A stretch of DNA of 64,000 nucleotides from Struthio camelus (Eukaryota > Chordata > Aves > Struthioniformes > Struthionidae), in assembly GCF_040807025.1 (NCBI RefSeq), contig NC_090942.1:201740747-201804746 (forward strand), given 5' to 3'. Each line of letters starts with the position of its first letter. Positions within the stretch are counted from its first letter, which is position 1. Below the pieces are notes generated by a model. The model had not been told where the DNA came from. It saw nothing but the letters and a program-made list of their open reading frames with translations, and made no database searches. The translations under genes were made by a program, and so were the position numbers. Positions 12,244 to 22,916 of the stretch are shown one piece after another.

Positions 12244-15200
12244 GTAAGTAGTGGATCATGTATGCACGTGTGTTTCACAGCAGTCAGTCCCAGATGAGTG
12301 AAGCGACGGATGATTATTTTTTAATTAAATTGTAGGTAGAGATAATCTAGTGCAGAGGGTGAGCTGCCAACCAAGAGACATACATTTGGAAGTGGAATTA
12401 GTGTATTTGGCCCTAGGCAAGTGGAGCTCAAACGTGGGTAATTCCCTAGGATCCAATCAACAGGCCCAAATGACAAAATCCCAATACGCTTATTCTCTAC
12501 ATGTAAAATCCTGATAGTCTCAGGAATACTGTAAAATCAAAAACTCTGCAGGATAAAATAAATGTTGTGATAGAGCCTTGCTTAAATAGAAATGGTTCCT
12601 TTCTAAAAAGTCTTATCAGCTGAGGCTTTGAGAATACAGCAGTATTTCAGTGGTGCAACTTACATGTTTTATATACTTCTGATGAAGCAAGCCATGCCGT
12701 GCAGAACGGCTTCACTCATATCCCTCTTTTTGCCCTCTGCTGGGAGAAGAGATGCAACCTTACACCTTGCTACTGCTACATAGAATACTACTATGAGTAG
12801 CTAGAGTGTCTGCTGCTATATAGAATAAACTGTATTTCTTGCTTATGTTGAGGTGATCCAGTTATTCACCTTCATAGAGGACTGTGTGACAAGCCTGCAA
12901 CAACTGTATGACAAACCTGTGTGTGTTGTCAGGGCTTCCACAGTGTTAAAAAATAATGTAAAAACTCTGTAGGCCAGAGGCACCCAAGGACTAAGGTGTG
13001 CTGGGGGAGCAGGTAGTCCAGTCACCCCTTCGAGTGATGAAGCGCAGTCTTTCTTGTGATTAGGCAGTTGGCCAAAATATGCTCATCTTACTTAAGAAAA
13101 TAGCCCCCCTGCGTGCTGTGCTGCTGCTCACGGGGCAAGGGGCAGGCACACAGGGTTTGGGTTTTGAACCTTTGTTTGCCTGTTTAAGAATCCCAGCAAG
13201 TTAACCGGAGTCAAACCTCACTCATCCTTTTCTTTAGCAGGCTCTTGTGGTCTAGGCCGTGGAGGTGGGGATGGGATGTGAGCACGCAAATGTCGGAGTA
13301 TTCCTATATTCCAGGGGGCATTTGACCAGAACGGGAGGGAAGGTGCTGGATCCGCTGGTTGTTGTCCCCTGCAGACAGGGGGTGCCCTGGGTGCTGAGGC
13401 CAGAGCAACCGTGGGGCTGTCGCTGCCAGAGGGATGCAGGGCCTTCTACCATCAGCCCACTGCCCCGGCCTCAGGGCAGCCCTGGGGCCACGGGCTCCCT
13501 CCAGGATTTACCCCTCTGTGTCACGGAGCTGGGGTTGCTGCCTGCGGCTCTCCTCTGGCCCGCAAACGCACTCTCTGAGGAAATGCCAGAGGAGGTGATT
13601 GGCAGAACAAATCTGTAAAACACATAAATTGTTGTCAAGGAAATCTGCTGTAGAGACTTAGCACAGAGCGGAAAGGAGATACACTGGTGGTGCCTGGTCA
13701 GACTTGGTCTATGCTTTGAGTTTTGTGGAGCACATCATCAGGTTATTCGTAGGTGAATAGTTATTGGGAAGAAAAAATGAGATATCAAATGAGCCGTGAT
13801 TTGGATAACCAGTCCCCTATAAATGCAAATGATTAAGTGCTAAATGAGTCAGCCTAGTCAGGACAGGTTACAGTCAGCCGTCTGTTTTTCACATGAAAGT
13901 AAATTTTCATTGTAAAGCTGCTAGGACTGAAAAGGCTTTTTATGGCATATCCATGATTCTTTAAAACTTCTGTCGTCTCTTGTCAAATGTTATTTTGAAA
14001 TGTTGTGTAGCTGCTATATGTACAAGGCCATGTGAAATCCTGGGAACATATGTGCTGTTTTCACAACCCTAAATTGTACAACTGTTTACTAAATGCTGGA
14101 AATCTTCAAAGCAAAGAATTGATGAATAGGGCAGTAGCCTTGACATGCTGGGCCAGTATCTTAAATCACACTACATGCACTCTGTTTGAAGTCTTGAACT
14201 GTTCATGTGTTTTCACCAGACTCCAAGTTCCCAGCCTGTGAAGGCCACTTCTCCCAAAAATTGCTCGTGTGACTTCAACTCAGAATCTGACACTTGCACA
14301 TAAAGCAGGAGAACGGTTTGTTTAGTTAGAGCTGACAAAGGCTTAGGCAAATCGATTGCTCTGACCACAGCAAGGAAGAAAAACACACTTCAGTTTCCTC
14401 GCAGATTGTAAAGTAAATCTCAAATCAATGCTGCATCTTTATTTTACTTTTGATAACAGCTATTTCTTAATTACTGGTGAAGAAACAATGCCTAAATCCC
14501 TTTTTGTTTCCAATCACATGGAAATGAGACAAATGCTAGAAAAATCATACAAGGAGTTTCTGGGCTGCTGCTAGTGGTCTACAGGGCAAAAAAAGATGGC
14601 TTAAAGCAAGTCTGCACAGTCCTTTTCTGCAAGATAGACATTCAGTCTGCTTGTTTCCTTAGCTGTGTGCTGGTGAGCTGCGTCCTACCCAAAAACATTA
14701 GCACAGCACTTGCCTTAAGGCACGATCCGGGGCTGGTGTGCTCACATTAAGCGCTGTGTTCTGGCAGATTTAGCCCCCAAACTAAAAGGGAGGCACACAG
14801 CCACGAGGCCGGTACTTTGCCAGTCATACATAAACACCAGCCAGTACCAGTTGCTTCAGGTTGCTCTCCCAGTAGAGGAATTGGCTCAGAGCAGCTGCCC
14901 GGGAGAGTAGTTCATGCCCATTTGGAAGGGACCTCATAGGTATACTCGTAAGCGTGTTAGACCTTTGTGGTTGTTTTTCTTGCTCTGGCTTTTTTTCTGT
15001 GTTCTTGTATCATGTAGAACTGCCAGAAACATAAAGCAAATTTAGCTACAAACTGTACCATCAAAGTTTGTGCAGTTTCTTCCCATCAGTATGAGAGCTG
15101 GGAAGATTTATTAACAAATTAGGGGAAAAAAATCTTATCCGGTGAAGTCCCAGTTAGATGGTATTGTCATGAGGCTTTTAGTGGTAGAATTTGTAGTGAT

Positions 15201-18200
15201 GACAAGCTTGTGTGCTGATGTCTTGGTGAAATCTTGTAGGCAGTGGTGATGGCACTCGCCTGCAGGACTTGATGCAGCTCCTGTTGGAGGTGCCTGTGTG
15301 AAGTCGGGGGGTTCCCGTCTGCTTTCTAAAGCCTCTTAAGAGCGAGCAGGAAATGCCACCGGGTTGCTCTCACAGGCATTCTTTGGACCCTTCCCTTGGG
15401 TGCGGTGGGGCCACCGTTCCAGGGAGGGAGCAGTCTTAGGTTTGACTCTTAAATGCTCTTAGTCTTGAAGGATTTGCTGGCAATTAGGTTTTTCCCAAGT
15501 GAGTTCTCCAAGGCTCCATACATGTTAGCGTCTCTTCTTGCTCTGAGCCTGTGGAAGTACAGCTGTCATGTCAGTTCAGTGCCAGGGCCTAGGAGCACTC
15601 TCTTGACCTAGTAGCATCTACCTCCAACAAGCCCCGTGGACAGAGAAAAGCCATTCTTGTTTCTTCTCCTCCTGCATGACCAGCCCCTCTCACCTCAGAG
15701 CAGCAGGATGAGGCCAGTGACGTTTTCCCCTTAGTCAGGTACCCTCCACCCTGGCTGCCCATGTGGAAGGTCCCCAGTGATCCCTGTAGTGCCTTTGCTC
15801 TTATAATTCAGAATATCTGCTGTCACTGGTTGGTTGTGATTTGTCCGAGCACGTTCTTAAAAACAGAGCTGCACGCTCCCCCTGAAACGTGGAGAGCTCT
15901 GCCTGAATGAGGATTACTGCGCTTGGCCCAGATTTCCTATGCTGGGAGAGAAAATCCCTCTTCCTTTGACAGAGTATGACGACTGCGTGGAGTAAATCTG
16001 AACACAGAGGGTATGCTTTGCACCTTATTAATCAATGGAGAAAAAGCACCTGTCATTTGAGGTTTGTTTCACAGTATGGGGGCTGGCGAATAATAAATAA
16101 TAATAATGTGTTCATGCTGAGGGCTCTAATCTCACCATTTATTCTCCACTAGCAGATACCTTTTTCCTCTCGCTTTTCTCCTGGTGCATTTTCATTTGAA
16201 AAACAACCGGGTAGCTATTTGAGATGCTTTTTAAACTCCATTTCCTCTTATACTGAATGCATTTGAAAAAATATATATTTGATATGTTTTAAAAGACAAC
16301 TAGATATTCACTGACTGTCGAGGTGAGTTGCAATGTTTTAAAATCAATTTTTTTAAGAAAAATAGCAATGGTTAGTTAATAAGTGATGCTGTGGCATCTG
16401 GTACCATGTTTTCTACATACAAATACCAGTAGTTTAGTTTCTGGGAAGACAATGATGGGACCATTTGTCAGGAATTCCTCTTGGGTCCTTTAGAAAACAC
16501 AGACATAGTTTATCAGCAGAGAAATGAATGATTTCTGTAAGTATTCGTCAAAACGTCCAAGACAAAGCAGCTCTCACTTTCCCAGGATAAGCTCAAGAGA
16601 GGGTTCCTTGAGAAGTCATGCTGAGTTAGCATTTACTGTTTAATTGGTAAATATGAACTGTGACATCTCATCAACTCTCTTTAAAAGCTACGTAGAACCA
16701 AACTTTTGGCCTGAGAGAGACTTTGGCTGGCCAAGCAATATTCTAACACTGATTTTTATTTTGTTAGAGATATTTTGATTTCTGAAAGGAATAATTCCTT
16801 AAAAAAAAAAAAAAAAAAGCGGATGATAAAAATCAGCTTCCCCCCCCCCCCCCCCAAATGTCACCTTAGTAGATTTGAATCTGGGCATATTTTTCCAAAC
16901 ACAAACAACATCCTGGTAAAATGCATGTTATACTTGGGACTATACTAAACTGTAATACCACTGCATGTATAAAACAGTAAAATGTTGGTTGGGGAGGTTT
17001 AAAGTAAGGAGGGAACCAGCTCTGGAGCTAACAGGCTTCCAGAACTGGCCTCCCTCATGCTGGTTGGGCTTAAACAAGCCATGGACTATCGACTCGGCTG
17101 TCTCAGGTGAGAGTGCGAGTAGGAGGCCTCTGGAGTAAATCTCTGAAGTACCTGGAGCTGCACACAGTCTTTCCCGGAGCAGATTCCCTGGAATAAAAAG
17201 AGCCCTCTGGACCCTCTTCGGTCCTGCTCTCACAAGCTGTTGGGATCATGCAGGGTCCTTTGCAAGACATATGTATGCAGACCATTTCTCTAATCCAGGA
17301 CTGGACAGACCAGAATAGTCATTGCAGTGAACAGGGGAAAGTTCTGTTAACTTAGAAGCCTAATGGGAGACTAGATTCTGATCTACTAATAGAATATCAA
17401 AGCTAAAAAAAACAAGGTGCTTTTAAAATTCGATAGGTAGCCTGATAATATCTGGTACCGGTGAAACCTTAGATTTGAAGAGAATGCAAATCTCTTCTTA
17501 ACAAATGAGCCACGCTGTCAGATATTCAGAAGTCTTCCTTACTTTGCTCCCTTAACGGAAAGGCCATAAGTACAAAGGCTCTTCCTTCTGAGGCAGCCAG
17601 GAGCGTTTCTTTGAGGCTTTTGTGCCCAGAAGGCCCCGAAGAAACGCTCCTTCGTGGGCTGCTGCGGCACTGCACGACAATGAGCGCCTTGTTCCCCGTG
17701 CGGGGTGATAGGTGTGGTTTTAAAACCAGAGTTAGGGGAAAAGTTCAAACTTCCAAAAAGTTCCCTAGTCAGCGACAGATGGAAACTTTCATTGTTTTTG
17801 GATGGGGTCTGAGAATAGTGGAAACACAGAGCTGCTTCGGGAGCATGGACAGGACTCAAGCGCTTTCTGATTCAGGGAGGCACAGTCAGCTGCCTGAACG
17901 ACTTGAAGCTCGATTTAAAAAACAAAAAAACAAAAAAAACCAAAAAATCCTGCATAAAACGAAGTCACCTTCCTGTATCGAGAACAAGGAAAAGTTAAAT
18001 AAACGGCCAAATGTTAAACTTCGAGTGAATGAAGAGAATATGCAAGTCCCAGGGTTATAGCCTTTCCCATGTTGTATGCACAGCACGCTAGTGGCTGCTG
18101 TGTCAGAATGGATCAAGGACGCTAGGGTGTAAGAATACCGTAGGTCCTCTTAGCGCAGCCAAAATTTTCAGCCCAACGGGTTTTCTACTGGTGTGAGAGT

Positions 18201-20736
18201 TAAACACAGATTTATTTGATTGCACTTTGCATTGGCCTTGCAGAGGGACTAGGCTGCCTAGCTGTTTATAGGCTTGTGCTAACACTGGAAATAAGCAGAT
18301 AATGGAAAGAGAGCTAAAGCTGACGGACTTTGCAAGCTTGTGTGATAAGTCCCAGTTTGGAGTAGTTGCAGCGGTTGAAGAATCTACTGCCCTGAATGAT
18401 GTTATTGGGTAAGTAACTAGAGCAAAGCTGTCTTGATGCAGGCCAGGTTATGGGGCACTGCCTTCAGTCCTATAGGGCTTAATCTTGTGGTCTTTGATCA
18501 AATTGACTTGCTACTGAGATTTTTGCCAAAAAATTAACAGTATACTGACCTTTGGAGTGGAACAAACCCACTGAGGGTATATAAGTGTGAATCCACCTCC
18601 CCCTCCCCCGCCCCCAACTGAAAGCCTGTTTTGTAAATCACATTTCCTTTGCAATTATCCAGCATGCACATACTTTTTCCAAACGAGAGTTTGAATTTTG
18701 TGAATATATTTTGTGAACCTTCAGCTAGAGACAGCAAAAAACAACCTGTACCTCTGTAGTTGTACGTATGTTGGCATGAAGTGCTCAGGGAAAATAAAAA
18801 GAGATGCTGGGATCAGTCATGTAATCAGATCAGAGTTCATATGCTCTTGCAGTCAGCCCACTAGGGAAATGGACTCAAATCTGCAGCAAAGCCCCTCTGG
18901 CTTCAGAGGTGATGTCTACCTGGATCCTGTGAGACAGGAGTGAGGACCCTGGCCGTTATTTGAGCAAGGGTCGTCTCTAGTACTGTGGGACTTTTCTGTG
19001 CTGCTCACAATTACTTAGGACCTAGTACCTGCCTTATGTGGATGAATCAGCCAGAGGAGAAGATCCAGGAGTGCTTGAGCGTCTGTGCTCAGCTCACTTA
19101 GTCCTGATTTAGTTGCCAAGGTAGGTGAAGCTTCAACAAGCCTCACTCAGGGGATACCATTCACTTCTGGCCTTCCAGGCTTCTCTTGGCTATTAGTGTC
19201 AGCCACCTGCTTCAAAGCAGACTGTGTTTGGGCATGAGTGGAGGAAGCTCAGTGGAGATCTACTGGACCAAGCTCTGTGTAGGGACCTCACAGCCCCCCT
19301 AGCCTAGGAGGGTGATCAGTCCCATGTGCCATATGGGGGTCCCCTCTTTGCTATGAATGCAGTCTGGTACCTGGTCTGGGGAAAAGAGGCCTTGAGAGTG
19401 TTAAGGGGGGGGCGACTCCTGAAAGGCAATTGCAAGGTCTCGGGGTAGTCCTTGAGACTTCTGTCCAGCTTTATGAGGTGCTCCAGCCTGGATAGACCCA
19501 GGGTAGGGTTTCAGAAGTCACAAGTTCCCACTTCCAGAGCTGCACCGAGGGAGATGGCAACTTTCGTGGATATGAGCCATGGTATCATTCTTGGGTTCCT
19601 CTAGGCAGAAATCACATCTCCTAAGTCTTGGCTTACTTTCTTGGTGCAAAGCCTTGCCTGATTCTGTATATGCTGTGACTTTTCTATTTTTCCATATTTT
19701 GTGACTGTCTTAATCACCCTGTCTTCCTCTTTTCCCTTGTGATTGCCCATTTTCAGTGAAAATCAGTGTTCCCTTGTGTCACTGTCCTTTGCTTTAGTTT
19801 TCCATTCAAGAATTTTTGCAGGTCATATCTGGTTTAAATATTGTTCGGTGTTTCACCACGTTGGCCCTTTAGCTGTCATGATTGCTTTACCGGTAATGTG
19901 TTTTCCAGATGATGTCAGACACATCACTTCCCTTATCCACATAACTTAGAGGAATGTGTCAGATTTCTTTTAATTTGAAAAATTTCAAGGAAGGTCAGAA
20001 GATTGTGCTAGGCAATGGGACAGATTTGTGCAAAATAGTCTTCATCTCCAGAGTATGCTGATGTTTGTTCTATTCAAGGGAGACTAGCTAAGAGAATGAA
20101 GAGTTTCTCGATGTGATTTGCCAGATGCCACCTGGAAATCTGTACAAAAATTTCTTGAATGGTGAAACAAGAAATATGTGACTCAGATGGCAGTTGTGGA
20201 CTAGACATTTTCATGTTCCCCCAGGGAAAGTGTAGATCTCATCAAGCAGACTGTAGAGGAGTCGAGCAAAAATGCAGGTCTCTACCAATCTGTTAAGTTT
20301 TTGAAGATCCTCTGCCCCTGTGGGAGCTAACCTAGTGTCCAAGTCCATCTGTAGTTTTTTGGTCAGGCTAACTCAGGGAAGCATTGACCATGTACACTAA
20401 ACTGGCCTGGTAAGGGGAGCAGTAAGACAGAATTGGCAGCAAACTGTCCTTTCTGTGCCACATGGGCAATGTCATGAACAGCTCTAAATAACAGAGATAC
20501 ATCACAGCGAAGAAGATTATTGCAGTCTCGGTCATGTAACTTCAGTGATGCCTAAAAAGGCAGGTTGCCTTTCTGAAAGCAGGTTGCACCCTTGAGCTGA
20601 AGCCTAGTGATTTTTTTTTCTTCCTTTTCCTCTTTCAGATGGGTATGCATTTTCTCAAGAAGAACATGGTGTTGTTTCCCAGTCACAAGTTGTTCGATCC
20701 TATGATACAACCAAAAGGAGAGCAGAAGTGCAATAA
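12152..20736 (+). CDS. ATP8A2: ATP8A2, phospholipid-transporting P4-ATPase catalytic subunit, C-terminal part (last two coding exons)
   Basis: ATP8A2 is a P4-ATPase that, with TMEM30A/CDC50A, moves phosphatidylserine and phosphatidylethanolamine to the cytosolic leaflet. Only the cytosolic C-terminal tail is in the window: CDS join 12152-12243 and 20639-20736, giving 30 complete codons, one split His codon, 31 further codons and a TAA stop. The first exon reads [20 protein letters not shown] and onward; the second carries [10 protein letters not shown] followed by SYDTTK. These match the ATP8A1/ATP8A2 tail as I know it. The neighbours SHISA2 and NUP58 decide for ATP8A2, because ATP8A1 is paired with SHISA3 in mammals. 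GYAFS is the established autoinhibitory element of this subfamily. The P-type catalytic domains and membrane helices must lie left of position 1. Identity is high-confidence; the extreme C terminus differs from the mammalian form I remember. Confidence 0.94.
13823..13851. promoter_or_regulatory. Candidate regulatory cluster: octamer, NKX-like and AP-1 sites
   Basis: Within 29 bp lie a perfect POU octamer ATGCAAAT (13823-13830), an NKX-type core TTAAGTG (13833-13839) and a consensus AP-1 site TGAGTCA (13845-13851). The cluster is inside an ATP8A2 intron. That it acts as an enhancer is an inference from motif packing alone. Confidence 0.25.
16801..16855. repeat. A18 and C16 homopolymer pair
   Basis: Eighteen A (16801-16818) are followed after 21 bases by sixteen C (16840-16855), inside an ATP8A2 intron. 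Simple low-complexity sequence. Confidence 0.85.
20639..20736 (+). CDS. ATP8A2: ATP8A2 terminal coding exon with GYAFS autoinhibitory motif
   Basis: The acceptor is a long pyrimidine tract ending TTTCAG at 20638. The first two bases (AT) complete a His codon split across the intron. The frame then reads [10 protein letters not shown], a serine/glutamine-rich linker and YDTTK, ending in RRAEVQ and TAA at 20734-20736. A longer open frame starting at the ATG at 20639 is out of phase with the splice junction and is not the gene product. Confidence 0.95.
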
Positions 20737-21035
20737 TGTGATACTTTCCTTGATTGGCGGTGGAAATAATGGGATTTGGATCGGTGCATCCACTGTTAAC
20801 ACATCCGTGACTAAGGTTGGCGGCAGCAGCAGCAGCGAAAACACCGGAGAACTCATTTCTGTGGCCTTAGCCAACAGGTTTCTGTATTCTCCCTGCAAAC
20901 CTTGAGTACCTATTGTGGGGAGGAATCATTGTTTGAATTCGGTTGCAAAGCTCTGCCTAAACTGTTGTTTATGTTGTTTGAAGCATTTGACTGTGCTATG
21001 TGAGGTGTGAAATTAAAAACAATCTTTTACCACTA
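20737..21035 (+). other. ATP8A2: ATP8A2 probable proximal 3' UTR with ATTAAA poly(A) signal
   Basis: The sequence after the ATP8A2 stop contains an ATTAAA variant polyadenylation hexamer at 21012-21017. The downstream GU-rich element is weak, so a longer 3' UTR is possible; an AATAAA at about 23034 is one alternative. The end given here is an estimate from the hexamer only. Confidence 0.35.
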
Positions 21036-22174
21036 TTTAAAACATCAACATAAGGTTATTCTGGGGGAAAAGTAGAAAATTTATGTTCCATGAGAAATCA
21101 GCCTTTGCTTAATTGGAACAGGGGTGCTGAGATTTCCTGTTTTGTTACAGGCAGGCCAAGTGCACACGGCTGCATGCAAACCTTATTCTCTCTAATATTC
21201 ACTGTTTACGAGATTTGACTGAAGGTTTTAACAGACAATTTGGCATAAAACTCTCGATCTCAATGAAAACACAATCTGTAGCAAAGAATGCTTATTTGCC
21301 TTCTCATAACAGAATAACACGATAGCACTGAATTATATAGAATATTTCTTGTCCTCTTACAGGATTTATTATGACTGTATCTTAGTTTTCTAAAAACCAG
21401 TTAATAGCTTACTGTTAAAGCGAGGATGTGGCACTCGGAGAGCTTGGCAGGGCAGCTGTGTTGATGCATGGCATTCTGCACAAAGATTTGAAATAGGTGC
21501 CCCTGTTCTGGTATCTCTGCAGGTTGTATTTGAATGTGCACTTCAAATTTGGCCTAGGATTTCCCTCTCTTATCCCATTCCCCTTTTAACAGTACAACAA
21601 AACAGTGAGAATTTAAAAGGTCAGTGGTTATTCCTCTGTAAAGAGACCTCCAGCAGTTGAGGTGAGGGGAGTACAAAGGAACTGCTCATGACTTTTGGAC
21701 CTGGTCGGAGAGGAATTTTTCTGCAGTATTGCTCACCTCCTCCGCCAATGCACACATTTCCTTTCCAAACATCTGAAAAGCTTGTGCCTTTATCTCCTCT
21801 GCTGTTAGAGCTAAGGGGAATGCATGGGGGAGAAGTTTAGTCTGACTTTCACATGCAAAGGCATAAAATCTCTACAGGAAGAGGAGGAGAGATCAGTAAG
21901 CATCCTCAACTCAGTGCAAGGATGAAAGCTGAGGAATTACTACCGGAAGAGAGTAGGGCCAGGAACGTGCTTCATCTCCTCCTTGAGAAGCCTGAACAAG
22001 AGCCAATTCACTGGTGCTGGAGAAAAGCTATGCTGTGTAGAAACGCTCTGAGGTCATTTGGTCCAGAGGAAAGTCCTGATCCATCCATACGGTGCATTGC
22101 CACAGCTACGTTAGTTGTTTACCACAGCGAGGAACAAGAAAGTTAGGGAGGGTTTATGCACACGTGTGTACGTA

Positions 22175-22204
22175 CACACACACACACACACACACGCACG
22201 CACG
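22175..22204. repeat. (CA)n microsatellite
   Basis: A simple dinucleotide array of alternating CA changes into CG-CA units at its right end. It lies in the ATP8A2-SHISA2 intergenic region. There is no sign of function. Confidence 0.85.
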
Positions 22205-22895
22205 ATCATTTTGTAGAAAAGACCTGCAGTTTGTTTGTTTAGCCAAAGTAGTCCCTTGTCTAGATCTAATCCATCAGCAGGTTTCCTGACACGCTCCGAC
22301 TCTCAAGCTCTGGAAGGAAGGCTGGCCTCACTGACTTGCTGTGTGAATGAGACGAGCGTGCTGCTGCATATATTGGAACTCTGAAGGAAAAAAAAAAAAG
22401 GTGGGGGAATAAGTTAGAGCTGAAAGAGCTCATAGAAAGCCTATGCTGTCTTTCAGACAAGTTCTATTAATTCTGGTCACCAAGCCACGTTTCTGAATAG
22501 CATAAAGTAAATATTGCTGTGTTTTAGCCAGGTTTCGTGGTTAATACATACGCTACATGTGTGCATTTAAAAAGTTGGCGCTGTTTTTTACCCTATTGCC
22601 CATCATCCAGAACTTTTATTGATTTTAAATATATCTGAAAGCAATTTGAATATGAATATTTATGTTCACCGAGGAAAAGAAAATCACCAGCCTGGCCTAT
22701 TGGCTTAATACTTCTGAAGGGTTGTGAGTAAATGCTGGCACGCAAGTGCGGCAGTGCAATTCCCAGAGCCACCTAGGCGGCCTGGTGTCCCTGTCCATAT
22801 TAAAAATAGTTTTTGCTTCTGCGGCACCAGGCAGGATTGTTCTTGGGTTAGGCTGATGGCACAGAAGGAAAAGTCGTCACCCTCTTTCTGCGGCG

Positions 22896-22916
22896 CTAAT
22901 GAGATAATTATGCAAT
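22896..22916. promoter_or_regulatory. Candidate regulatory cluster: homeodomain and C/EBP-type sites
   Basis: CTAATGAG (22896-22903), ATAATTAT (22904-22911) and the C/EBP-consensus TTATGCAAT (22908-22916) abut or overlap. The surrounding 22540-22960 block has no coding potential and mixed, non-repetitive composition, as expected of a conserved non-coding element. This call is an inference. Confidence 0.22.

Larger units (their letters stand above)
12244..20638 (+). other. ATP8A2: ATP8A2 last coding intron (8.4 kb)
   Basis: This intron is bounded by a GTAAGT donor and a TTTCAG acceptor, with the split His codon confirming the junction. Nothing coding was recognised inside. It contains an octamer/NKX-like/AP-1 cluster at 13823-13851, an A18 run at 16801-16818 followed closely by a C16 run at 16840-16855, and an A-rich patch at about 17917-17947. 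Confidence 0.85.

Noticed and set aside
14920-14945. GGAAGGGACCT word resembling the 3' part of avian CR1 elements
   Set aside because: Surrounding sequence does not continue as CR1 and the typical terminal 8-bp repeats are absent.
20639-20905. 88-codon open frame beginning [10 protein letters not shown]
   Set aside because: It overlaps the last ATP8A2 exon in the wrong frame; the splice junction requires AT to complete a His codon before GYAFS.
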